DNA from: Clostridia bacterium
Lineage (GTDB): Bacteria; Bacillota_A; Clostridia; Christensenellales; Aristaeellaceae
Length of the DNA: 7,726 bases
NCBI GenBank assembly: GCA_017648805.1
Contig: JAGCIC010000109.1
Span: forward strand, 1-7,726
Reading direction: 5' to 3'
The notes under the pieces were generated by a model. It was not told the DNA's origin and searched no databases. It worked only from the letters and a program-made list of their open reading frames with translations. The translations under genes and the position numbers were made by a program. Shown one piece after another: positions 1 through 6,478 of the stretch; positions within the stretch are counted from its first letter, which is position 1; each line of letters starts with the position of its first letter.

Positions 1-1
1 C

Positions 2-1303
2 GGCGGCCTGAGCAACACCTGGGATTACGGCCCGTTGGGCGTGGAATTCAAAAACAACGTCAAAAAGGCCTGGTGGCGCAAGTTCGTGCAGGAAAGCCCC
101 TACCACACGGGCGTGGACTGCGCGATATTGATGAACCGCGAAGTCTGGGTGGCTTCCGGACACGTGGGCGGCTTCAACGATCCCCTGATGGACTGCAAAG
201 CCTGCAAGGCCCGCTTCCGCGCCGACAAGCTGATCGAGGACTTTACCGAAGGCAAGGAGACCGGCGACGGCTGGACCAACGCGGAGCTTGAGAATTATAT
301 CCGCGAGCACGAAATTCCCTGCCCCGTATGCGGCAAAAAGGATTTTACGGGAATTCGCCAGTTCAACCTGATGTTCAAGACCCATCAGGGCGTGAACGAG
401 GATTCCGCGGCGGAGATCTACCTGCGCCCCGAGACCGCGCAGGGCATATTCGTGAACTTCCAGAACGTTATGCGCACCACCCGCAAAAAGCTGCCCGCGG
501 GCATCGCCCAGATAGGCAAGTCCTTCAGAAACGAGATCACCCCCGGCAACTTCATCTTCCGCGTCAGGGAATTCGAGCAGATGGAGCTGGAGTTTTTCTG
601 CGTGCCGGGCACCGACCTTGAGTGGTTCAACTACTGGCGTTCCTTCTGCCGCGACTGGCTGCTTTCACTGGGCATCAGGGAAGAGAACCTGCGCCTGAGA
701 GACCACGAGAAGGACAAGCTGGCCTTCTATTCCAAGGCCACCACGGACTTCGAGTTTTTGTTCCCCTTCGGATGGGGTGAACTGTGGGGCGTGGCGGACC
801 GCACCGACTACGACCTTAAGCAGCACCAGGAGCACTCCGGCAAGTCCATGGAGTATCTGGATCCTGTGACCAACGAAAAGTATATCCCCTACTGCGTGGA
901 GCCTTCCCTGGGCGTGGACAGGGCCGTGCTGGCCTTCCTGTGCAACGCCTACGAGGAGCAGGAGCTGGAGAACGGCGAAGTGAGGACCGTGCTGCACCTG
1001 CATCCCGCGCTGGCGCCCGTCAAGTGCGCGGTGCTGCCCCTGCAGAAGAACAAGCTGGGCGACAAGGCGAAGGAAGTGTTCTCCCTGCTCAGCAAGCGCT
1101 TCATGTGCGAGTACGACGAGACCGGTTCCATCGGCAAGCGCTACCGCAGGCAGGACGAGGCGGGCACGCCTTTCTGCGTAACGGTGGACTTCGATACCCT
1201 GGAGACCAACAAGGTCACCGTGAGGGACAGGGACACCATGGAGCAGGAACTGGTGGACATAAACGAACTGGCTGCCTGGATCGAAGCCAAAATGGAGTTT
1301 TAA
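2..1303 (+). CDS. glyQS: Glycyl-tRNA synthetase, single-chain (alpha2) class II type, 5'-truncated by window edge
   Basis: Cytoplasmic enzyme that charges tRNA-Gly with glycine using ATP. The reading frame is open from base 2, and the first residues ([13 protein letters not shown]) are already the conserved class II GlyRS N-terminal motif. The TTG at 35 is therefore an internal Leu codon and the true start lies upstream; roughly 25-30 residues are missing from a family length of about 460. Numbering from base 2, visible features are two CxxC pairs in the insertion (C65/C68, C107/C110; likely a zinc-binding knob), motif 2 with FRNE (175-178) and the [16 protein letters not shown] stretch (184-199), and motif 3 GVDR (304-307). 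The anticodon-binding domain spans about 338-430, with [12 protein letters not shown] and [11 protein letters not shown]. This is the one-gene form, not the separate glyQ/glyS form. The next gene follows after 12 nt with no terminator between them. Identification is secure. Confidence 0.97.
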   Translation, partial: GGLSNTWDYGPLGVEFKNNVKKAWWRKFVQESPYHTGVDCAILMNREVWVASGHVGGFNDPLMDCKACKARFRADKLIEDFTEGKETGDGWTNAELENYIREHEIPCPVCGKKDFTGIRQFNLMFKTHQGVNEDSAAEIYLRPETAQGIFVNFQNVMRTTRKKLPAGIAQIGKSFRNEITPGNFIFRVREFEQMELEFFCVPGTDLEWFNYWRSFCRDWLLSLGIREENLRLRDHEKDKLAFYSKATTDFEFLFPFGWGELWGVADRTDYDLKQHQEHSGKSMEYLDPVTNEKYIPYCVEPSLGVDRAVLAFLCNAYEEQELENGEVRTVLHLHPALAPVKCAVLPLQKNKLGDKAKEVFSLLSKRFMCEYDETGSIGKRYRRQDEAGTPFCVTVDFDTLETNKVTVRDRDTMEQELVDINELAAWIEAKMEF

Positions 1304-1315
1304 GGCGTATTGGCA

Positions 1316-3358
1316 ATGAAAAAACTGTGCTGCCTGCTGGCGTGCCTTGTCGGGCTCCTGCTGTGCGCCGCGCTGGGCGAGGGCTGGCAGTTCTGGGAAA
1401 GGGCTGACGGCACCATCGTGCTGACCCAGGGAGAAGTCGAGGGGGGCGAAGTCATCACCACCCTCAGCCTGGGCAGGGGCGAGACCCGCCTTATAGAAGT
1501 GGAAGGGGTGTACTGGAGCGAATTCCGCACCAACCGCTACTATATCGTCCGCGTGAACGAAGACGGCGTGCTGACCACCTACGAAGCGGGAGACGCGCGC
1601 ATAAGCGTGTATTACGACGACAACAAGTACGTCAACCTGGCCGTAAAAGTACATAAAAACCCCACCAAGCTGGAGATCGAAAAAACCAGCATGGAGCTGC
1701 AGATAGGCGAGAGCTTCAAACTCAGGTACCGTATGAACAAAAACGCCTATTCCTCCATAAGGTGGTATTCCACAGACGAGGAAGTGGCCACGGTGGATCG
1801 CCACGGCACGGTGACGGGCGTGGCTCCCGGCGAGTGCCAGGTGTATCTGGAGACGGAGAACGGCCTGAGCGTGAAGTGCGACGTAACGGTGCCGCTTCCC
1901 CGGCCGGCAGAAGTGGTGACGGAGAAGTACGCGGAAGGTTACGCCTTCGAACATACGCAGCTGGTCTGGGAGCTCAAGGGCGGCTGGCAGGAGGAAGTCA
2001 GTTTCGCGTCCTCGGACGAGAGCATACTGACGGTGGACGAAAACGGCAGCGTTTCCTGCCTGACGGCGGGGGAGGCCGTGATAACCGTCACCGCCCAGCA
2101 GGGAGGGCAGGCGCAGATATACTTTACGGTGCTGCCCGCCGCCCGTGAAGTCGTGCCGGAACAGGGCGCGTATTACCTGTACGCCGGAGGAAGCGTGAAG
2201 CTGAACGCGGCAACGCTGGGAGGCAGCGGCGCGTTTACCGTCCAATGCCCTGACGGCGAGATCGCCCGGGTGGACGAAGACAAAACGCTCTGCGCGCTGT
2301 CGCCCGGCATTTCCCGGGTGCGCTTTACCGCGCCGGGCGGAGCTTTCGCGGAAAGCCTGCTGATAGTCAGGGACAAACCCGAGAATTTGGATATAAACCT
2401 TGAGACCGACACCCTGGCGGTGGGCGAGAGCGCGGATGTGAGCCTGAGCCCGGACGCGCTTCCGGGCGCGGTGCTCAGGCTGTATTCCACCGAGCCCAAA
2501 GTGTTCACCGTGGACAATAAGGGCCGTATCCAGGCGCTTGCCAGGGGCGAAGGCGAACTGGTGGCGGAAGTGGGCGGACTCAGCCTGAAACGCGAAGTAA
2601 AGGTTGAAAAGCTGGCGGCCGGGCTCAGGTTCGACGAGGAGGAGCTGGCGGCCGGCGTGGGTGACAAAGTCACGCTTTCCGCCCGCCACATTGACGGCGC
2701 GGGGGAGATAACGTATCTGTGCCCCTCTGCCGGAGTCAGTATAGACGGCAGCACGCTGACCGCGCTCGTGCCCGGGGAGTACACCGTGCGCGCGCGGCTC
2801 ATGAGCGGCACGGAAGCCGAAATGCGCCTGAAGGTCTATCCCGCGGCCACCGGGCTTACGCCCGAAGTGACCCGCGCAGCCATAGGCGAGGGCGACACGC
2901 TGGAGATACCGGTGAGATTCGACGGGACCGGCTACTCCATACTGTCCTGGACCGTCGGGGATGACCAGCTGTTCAGGGTGTCCGAAGGGCGCGTGACCGC
3001 CCTGGGCGCCGGGGGCAAAAGCTGGGCGGATGCGTCCACGTCCATGGGTATCGGCGCGAAGGTGGAACTGGAGGCGCTGCCCGCGCCGACCGGGTTTACT
3101 CTGGGATACACAGAGGTAAATCAGAAAAGCATATTTACCGACTATCTGAGCTTGAAGGCGGGCGAGAGCGCGCCGTTCAAGCCGGAGTTCAGCCAGTCGT
3201 ACACCCACATAACCTACACGGTGACGGCGTTCGATCCGGATGTCGCAAGGGTGGAAAACGGGCAGATAGTGGCGCTCAAGGCGGGCGTCGCCCGGATCAG
3301 AGTGGAGACGTACAACGCACTCGTCCGGGAGATCATGGTGGAAGTCAAAGAAAAATAG
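1316..3358 (+). CDS. Secreted multi-domain bacterial Ig-like (BIG2-type) repeat protein
   Basis: Predicted exported 680-residue protein of unknown specific function. The ATG at 1316 is preferred over the in-frame TTG at 1310 because it begins a classic signal peptide (MKK, then a hydrophobic core at residues 7-20, likely cut after ALG-21). A weak AAGGCG Shine-Dalgarno at 1302-1307 lies at suitable spacing. The rest reads as about eight tandem beta-sandwich units of about 75 residues: 24-112, 117-192, 198-272, 277-351, 356-430, 434-508, 512-588 and 592-678. Recurrent BIG2 hallmarks are L..GES/GD near the start, 'S.D...TVD..G.V..L..GE' in the middle and alternating hydrophobic strands at the end; units 2, 3 and 5 are the clearest. 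I see no LPXTG, C-terminal membrane helix, SLH, dockerin or enzymatic domain. LLAC near the N terminus resembles a lipobox but sits too early. BIG2 domains are known in adhesins and cell-wall proteins; a surface or adhesion role here is inference. Confidence 0.85.
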   Translation: MKKLCCLLACLVGLLLCAALGEGWQFWERADGTIVLTQGEVEGGEVITTLSLGRGETRLIEVEGVYWSEFRTNRYYIVRVNEDGVLTTYEAGDARISVYYDDNKYVNLAVKVHKNPTKLEIEKTSMELQIGESFKLRYRMNKNAYSSIRWYSTDEEVATVDRHGTVTGVAPGECQVYLETENGLSVKCDVTVPLPRPAEVVTEKYAEGYAFEHTQLVWELKGGWQEEVSFASSDESILTVDENGSVSCLTAGEAVITVTAQQGGQAQIYFTVLPAAREVVPEQGAYYLYAGGSVKLNAATLGGSGAFTVQCPDGEIARVDEDKTLCALSPGISRVRFTAPGGAFAESLLIVRDKPENLDINLETDTLAVGESADVSLSPDALPGAVLRLYSTEPKVFTVDNKGRIQALARGEGELVAEVGGLSLKREVKVEKLAAGLRFDEEELAAGVGDKVTLSARHIDGAGEITYLCPSAGVSIDGSTLTALVPGEYTVRARLMSGTEAEMRLKVYPAATGLTPEVTRAAIGEGDTLEIPVRFDGTGYSILSWTVGDDQLFRVSEGRVTALGAGGKSWADASTSMGIGAKVELEALPAPTGFTLGYTEVNQKSIFTDYLSLKAGESAPFKPEFSQSYTHITYTVTAFDPDVARVENGQIVALKAGVARIRVETYNALVREIMVEVKEK

Positions 3359-3364
3359 CATAAA

Positions 3365-3372
3365 AAGGGGTG
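3365..3372 (+). promoter_or_regulatory. Ribosome binding site of nagA
   Basis: AAGGGGTG lies six bases before the ATG at 3379. It decides the start: the in-frame GTG at 3370 falls inside this site and cannot be the initiator. Confidence 0.7.
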
Positions 3373-3378
3373 GAACAC

Positions 3379-4539
3379 ATGAAAGCGATAGTGAACGGGC
3401 GCGTGGTGCTGGAAAACGCGACCGTTACCGGGCAGGCGGTGCTGTTTGACGGGAAGATCGTCGGCATCGTGCCCGAAAACGAGGTTAAGGACTGCGAGAT
3501 CATCGACGCGAAAGGCAAGTACGTGCTGCCGGGTCTGGTGGACATGCATATCCACGGCTACCTGGGCGAGGACGCCTCCGACGGCAAGGCGGAGGGCATC
3601 CGCACCATGGCCAGGGGCATCGCAAAAAACGGCGTGACCAGCTGGCTGCCCACCACCATGACCGTGAGCTACGGTGAGCTGGAGACCGCGTTCGAGGCCA
3701 TACGCACCGTCAAGAAGGAGACGGAAGGCGACAAATTCGACGGCGCGCAGATAATGGGCATAAACGCCGAAGGTCCGTTCATCAATCCATCCAAGAAGGG
3801 TGCCCAGGCGGGCGAGCACATCCGCCCCTGCGACCCGGAGTTCATAGCTAAATACGCGGACATCATAAAGGTGTTCACCGTCGCTCCCGAAATGAAGGGC
3901 AACCTGGCGGCGCTAAGGCGCATCCACAGGGAATTCCCGGGGCTGCTCATCTCCATGGGCCATACTTCCGCAACCTTTGAGCAGGCTCAGAAGGGCGTAA
4001 GGGCGGGCGTAAGGCACGTGACCCACCTGTTCAACGCCATGACGCCCCTCATGCACCGGGATCCCGGCGTGGTGGGATGCGCCCTGAGCGACAGCCGCCT
4101 GTCCACCGAGCTCATCGCCGACACCTTCCACGTGAACAGGAACCTGTTCAAGATAGTCAGCGAATTAAAGGGCGACAAGCTGGTGCTGATAACAGACTGC
4201 ACCCGCGCGGGCGGAATGCCCGACGGAGAGTACTCCCTGGGCGGCCAGCCCATATACGTGAAGGGCATCGAGTGCCGCCTGGCGGACGGCACCATCGCCG
4301 GCAGCGTATTAAAGCTCAATGAGGCCGTGCGCAACATGCACATGAACGTAAAGCGCCTGCCGATCCACAAGGTGGTCAAAATGGCCAGCCTGAACCCGGC
4401 CAGGGCACTGGGCATCGACGGCGTGAAGGGCTCCATCAAGCCCGGCAAGGACGCGGATTTCTGCTTCGCGGACGACGATTTCAACATCAGCCGCACCATA
4501 CTGCGCGGACGCACGATTTACAGCGGGGAGGATAAATAG
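3379..4539 (+). CDS. nagA: N-acetylglucosamine-6-phosphate deacetylase
   Basis: Cytoplasmic amidohydrolase that converts GlcNAc-6-phosphate to glucosamine-6-phosphate and acetate, in amino-sugar catabolism and peptidoglycan recycling. The 386-residue length matches the family (about 380-390). Visible motifs are the metal-binding VDMHIHG with H57 and H59, AEGPF with E131, MGHTSAT with H195, THLFNAM with H216, FHV with H251, HRDPG with R227, and ITDC with D273, the expected catalytic aspartate. GTIAGSVLKLNEAVRNM and the C-terminal NPARALGI...GSIKPGKDADF strand complete the fold. The intact HxH suggests the two-metal form, as in Bacillus, rather than the E. coli form, which lacks both histidines. 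Small departures from consensus are INAEGPF in place of (I/L)HLEGPF and TDCTRAGG in place of TDAxRAxG. It starts 20 nt after the Ig-repeat gene and 2 nt before the ROK gene, so co-expression is likely. No nagB is visible. A related N-acetyl sugar phosphate as substrate cannot be excluded. Confidence 0.93.
   Translation: MKAIVNGRVVLENATVTGQAVLFDGKIVGIVPENEVKDCEIIDAKGKYVLPGLVDMHIHGYLGEDASDGKAEGIRTMARGIAKNGVTSWLPTTMTVSYGELETAFEAIRTVKKETEGDKFDGAQIMGINAEGPFINPSKKGAQAGEHIRPCDPEFIAKYADIIKVFTVAPEMKGNLAALRRIHREFPGLLISMGHTSATFEQAQKGVRAGVRHVTHLFNAMTPLMHRDPGVVGCALSDSRLSTELIADTFHVNRNLFKIVSELKGDKLVLITDCTRAGGMPDGEYSLGGQPIYVKGIECRLADGTIAGSVLKLNEAVRNMHMNVKRLPIHKVVKMASLNPARALGIDGVKGSIKPGKDADFCFADDDFNISRTILRGRTIYSGEDK
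4525..4531 (+). promoter_or_regulatory. Ribosome binding site of the ROK gene inside the nagA end
   Basis: GGGGAGG lies ten bases before the ATG at 4542, within the last nagA codons. This supports that start and suggests translational coupling to nagA. Confidence 0.65.
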
Positions 4540-4541
4540 TT

Positions 4542-5909
4542 ATGCAGCTTAAGGTGGTTCCCGTATACGATCCCGGCTTTACCCCCATGATAAAATACGT
4601 GGAAGAATACGAGCAGGCGGTCGCTTCTTCTGAAAAGCAGCCCATCGCCGTGAGCGTCGAAAGAAACAAGGGCTACGTTCACACGGTGAAAATGGACATC
4701 TTCAAAGACGGCACCCGGGATGAGGACAACTTCAGAGTGGTCGAGCGCCTGGTAAAGACGCTTTTGTGGGTGTACGGCGGCTGGAAGATCACCGTTTCCG
4801 GCTCCAGACCCGTGTATGAGCATCTGGCGAAGACTTACGCAAAAGACGGCGCCCGCGCGTTCGACAACGACTTCATGAGCGGCGTATACGAGACGGAGTT
4901 CACCGTGGAATACATCCCCGACGTGAATGCCGCCCCCGCCACCAACGAGTCTTCCGCTCCGGTGGGCAAGCACCTGGACGGCTGCCGCATAGGCTTTGAC
5001 GCGGGCGGCAGCGACGTTAAGGTGTCCGCCGTGATCGACGGGCAGAGCGTGTACAGCGAGGAGATCGTGTGGCTGCCCAAACAGCAGACTGACCCCGCCT
5101 ATCACTACAACGGCATCAAGAACGCCATGCTGAAGGCGGCGGAGCACATGCCCCGGGTGGACAAGATCGGCGTATCCTCCGCGGGCGTGTACATCGACAA
5201 CCGCGCCATGGTGGCATCCCTGTTCATGAGCCTGTCCGACGAGGACAAGAAAAAGTGCCGCACCATCTACACGGACGTGGCGAGAGACCTGGGCAACATC
5301 CCCATCGAAGTGGCCAATGACGGCGACGTCACCGCGCTGGCGGGCGCCATGGAATTAAACGAGGGCAACGTGCTGGGCATCGCCATGGGCACCAGCGAGG
5401 CGGGCGGCTACGTGGACGACAACGGCTACATCACCGGCTGGCTCAACGAACTGGCCTTCGTGCCCGTTGACATGAACCCGGACGCGCTGGTGGACGAGTG
5501 GAGCGGCGACGTGGGCTGCGGCGTCAAGTACTTCTCCCAGGACGCGGTCATAAAGCTGTGTCCCAAGGCGGGCATCGAGCTGGACGACAGCCTCACCCTG
5601 GCCCAGAAGCTTAAGTATGTCCAGAATCTCCATGCCCAGGGCGACAGCCGCACCGAGGGCATATACCAGACCATAGGCGCGTACTTCGGCTATCAGATCG
5701 CCTATTACGCACGCTTTTACAACATCAATCACGTGCTCATCATGGGCCGCGTGACCAGCGGCGAAGGCGGCAAGACCCTGCTTGCCACCGCCCAGCAGGT
5801 GCTGGACACCGAGTATCCGTGCCTGGCAAAGCACATCTGTCTGCACATACCCGACGAGAACAGCCGCCGCGTGGGCCAGAGCGTGGCCGCGGCCAGCCTG
5901 CCCGAATAA
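4542..5909 (+). CDS. Atypical ROK-family (actin-like ATPase fold) protein, possible sugar kinase, with extra N-terminal domain
   Basis: A 455-residue protein whose C-terminal part (about 147-455) has the ROK layout. The phosphate-1 loop is IGFDAGGSDVKV (150-161). VANDGDVTALAGAM (257-270) matches the ENDANAAALGE motif and keeps the catalytic Asp (D260). GTSEAGGYVDDNGYITG (283-299) matches the ROK signature glycines, and INHVLIMGRV (395-404) is the phosphate-2 strand. The zinc/substrate region is degenerate: GE(I)GH is NELAF (302-306), so the His is lost, and CxCGxxGCxE is EWSGDVGCGV (319-328), leaving one cysteine. Residues 1-145 are not part of a normal ROK protein (about 300 residues) and I do not recognise them; they look like an alpha/beta domain, followed by a low-complexity linker (about 128-142). 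Lying 2 nt after nagA, it may phosphorylate an amino sugar such as GlcNAc, but the altered motifs allow another substrate or a non-kinase role. Fold assignment is good; function is uncertain. Confidence 0.8.
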   Translation: MQLKVVPVYDPGFTPMIKYVEEYEQAVASSEKQPIAVSVERNKGYVHTVKMDIFKDGTRDEDNFRVVERLVKTLLWVYGGWKITVSGSRPVYEHLAKTYAKDGARAFDNDFMSGVYETEFTVEYIPDVNAAPATNESSAPVGKHLDGCRIGFDAGGSDVKVSAVIDGQSVYSEEIVWLPKQQTDPAYHYNGIKNAMLKAAEHMPRVDKIGVSSAGVYIDNRAMVASLFMSLSDEDKKKCRTIYTDVARDLGNIPIEVANDGDVTALAGAMELNEGNVLGIAMGTSEAGGYVDDNGYITGWLNELAFVPVDMNPDALVDEWSGDVGCGVKYFSQDAVIKLCPKAGIELDDSLTLAQKLKYVQNLHAQGDSRTEGIYQTIGAYFGYQIAYYARFYNINHVLIMGRVTSGEGGKTLLATAQQVLDTEYPCLAKHICLHIPDENSRRVGQSVAAASLPE

Positions 5910-5925
5910 TACTGACCGTGCTAAG

Positions 5926-5954
5926 AGACCGGCGCATTTTGCGCCGGTCTTTTG
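5926..5954 (+). terminator. Intrinsic terminator ending the glyQS-to-ROK unit
   Basis: A perfect 10-bp inverted repeat, AGACCGGCGC and GCGCCGGTCT, surrounds a 5-nt ATTTT loop and runs into a short T-rich tract (TTTTGCTTT). It starts 16 nt after the ROK stop codon. The opposite strand has no T tract, so it acts on + strand transcripts only. Confidence 0.88.
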
Positions 5955-5975
5955 CTTTGCGGAAAAATGCCGGAT

Positions 5976-5996
5976 TTGGTTGCAAACAGCAACTAA
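5976..5996 (+). promoter_or_regulatory. Candidate MarR operator 1, overlapping the -35 box
   Basis: An imperfect palindrome, TTGGTTGC, 5-nt spacer, GCAACTAA, with seven of eight positions paired per arm. It covers the -35 hexamer. Its size and position fit a MarR-type dimer site used for autorepression; this is inference from position. Confidence 0.45.
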
Positions 5997-6008
5997 TTGT
6001 GGTATAAT
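5980..6008 (+). promoter_or_regulatory. Sigma-A-type promoter of the MarR/ABC operon
   Basis: TTGCAA (5980-5985, 4 of 6 to consensus) is separated by exactly 17 nt from a perfect TATAAT (6003-6008). Transcription would start near 6015, giving a leader of about 20 nt that contains the MarR ribosome binding site. It lies just downstream of the terminator, as expected for a new transcription unit. Confidence 0.82.
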
Positions 6009-6012
6009 CCAC
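5999..6012 (+). promoter_or_regulatory. Candidate operator 2, overlapping the -10 box
   Basis: GTGG-TATAAT-CCAC is a short inverted repeat with the -10 hexamer at its centre. GGTATA is also repeated directly at 6001-6006 and 6013-6018. It may be a second repressor contact or chance; it is too short to be sure. Confidence 0.3.
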
Positions 6013-6027
6013 GGTATATCACTGCGC

Positions 6028-6033
6028 GAGGTG
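6028..6033 (+). promoter_or_regulatory. Ribosome binding site of the MarR gene
   Basis: GAGGTG sits four bases before the ATG at 6038. The spacing is short but the match to the anti-Shine-Dalgarno is strong. Confidence 0.65.
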
Positions 6034-6037
6034 TTTT

Positions 6038-6478
6038 ATGGGACACAGGGAACTGGGGAATCTGCTGAGGATCAGCCGCTGCTTCGATTCATACAGGCGG
6101 CAGAGGCTTAAGGACGCGGACATTTATCCCGCGCTGTACCTGTTCGTGAGCCACGTATGCATGCACCCGGGGCTCAACCAGGAGGAACTGGCGGACGAGG
6201 TGTGTGTGGACAAGACCACCGCCGCCCACCACCTGTGCCGGCTGGAGGAAAAGGGGTACGTGGAAAGGCGCATGTCCTCAGAGGACGGCAGGTGCCGCCT
6301 GGTGTATCCCACAGAAAAAGCGCTCAAGCTGTATCCGCTGCTCCGCGAGACCTACGAGGAATATTACGAAGGGCTCATGCGGGGGTTGTCCGAGGAGGAC
6401 AGGCTGCAGGTGATGCGCCTGGGCGAGAAGCTCTGCGAGAACGCCAGGGCGATGACCGGGCGGGAGAAGGACAAATAA
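6038..6478 (+). CDS. MarR-family winged-helix transcriptional regulator
   Basis: A 146-residue DNA-binding protein of normal MarR length, expected to act as a dimer and repress its own operon until a ligand or stress releases it. The winged helix-turn-helix is clear: LNQEELADEVCV (46-57), recognition helix DKTTAAHHLCRLEEKGYV (58-75), and the wing VERRMSSEDGRCRLVYPT (75-92) with the DGR core. Helical stretches at about 1-30 and 98-140 would form the dimer interface. There are six cysteines (15, 41, 56, 67, 86, 133), many for this size. It has its own promoter, and its stop codon overlaps the start of the ABC exporter gene, the usual sign of a local efflux regulator. The inducer cannot be told from sequence. 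Confidence 0.93.
   Translation: MGHRELGNLLRISRCFDSYRRQRLKDADIYPALYLFVSHVCMHPGLNQEELADEVCVDKTTAAHHLCRLEEKGYVERRMSSEDGRCRLVYPTEKALKLYPLLRETYEEYYEGLMRGLSEEDRLQVMRLGEKLCENARAMTGREKDK
6462..6471 (+). promoter_or_regulatory. Ribosome binding site of the ABC gene, with TAATG stop/start overlap
   Basis: GGGAGAAGGA lies inside the end of the MarR gene, about six bases before the ATG at 6478. The MarR stop TAA (6476-6478) shares a base with this ATG, so translation of the two genes is probably coupled. Confidence 0.65.

Noticed and set aside
35..37. TTG as a possible start of the glycyl-tRNA synthetase
   Set aside because: The frame is open to the left edge and the preceding codons encode conserved GlyRS residues ([11 protein letters not shown]), so this is an internal Leu.
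1310..1312. TTG as start of the Ig-repeat gene
   Set aside because: The ATG two codons later gives a normal MKK signal peptide start and better spacing from AAGGCG.
1331..1369. Lipobox in the Ig-repeat protein signal peptide
   Set aside because: LLAC ends at residue 10, leaving too short a hydrophobic region, and LLLC at residue 17 has Leu at -1. Signal peptidase I cleavage near residue 21 fits better.
665..3361. Very long open frame (898 codons) on the minus strand, opposite glyQS and the Ig-repeat gene
   Set aside because: It overlaps two well-supported + strand genes. Its translation is rich in His, Arg, Gln and Gly with no recognisable domain, as expected of an antisense shadow of GC-rich coding sequence. 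No promoter or ribosome binding site was evident.
4542..4976. Winged-helix DNA-binding domain (NagC/XylR-type ROK repressor) at the N terminus of the ROK protein
   Set aside because: No helix-turn-helix pattern is visible in residues 1-145; strands and aromatic residues dominate.
5910..6037. Small RNA or riboswitch in the only sizeable intergenic gap (128 nt)
   Set aside because: The gap is fully accounted for by a terminator hairpin, a promoter and a leader of about 20 nt; no further conserved structure was seen.
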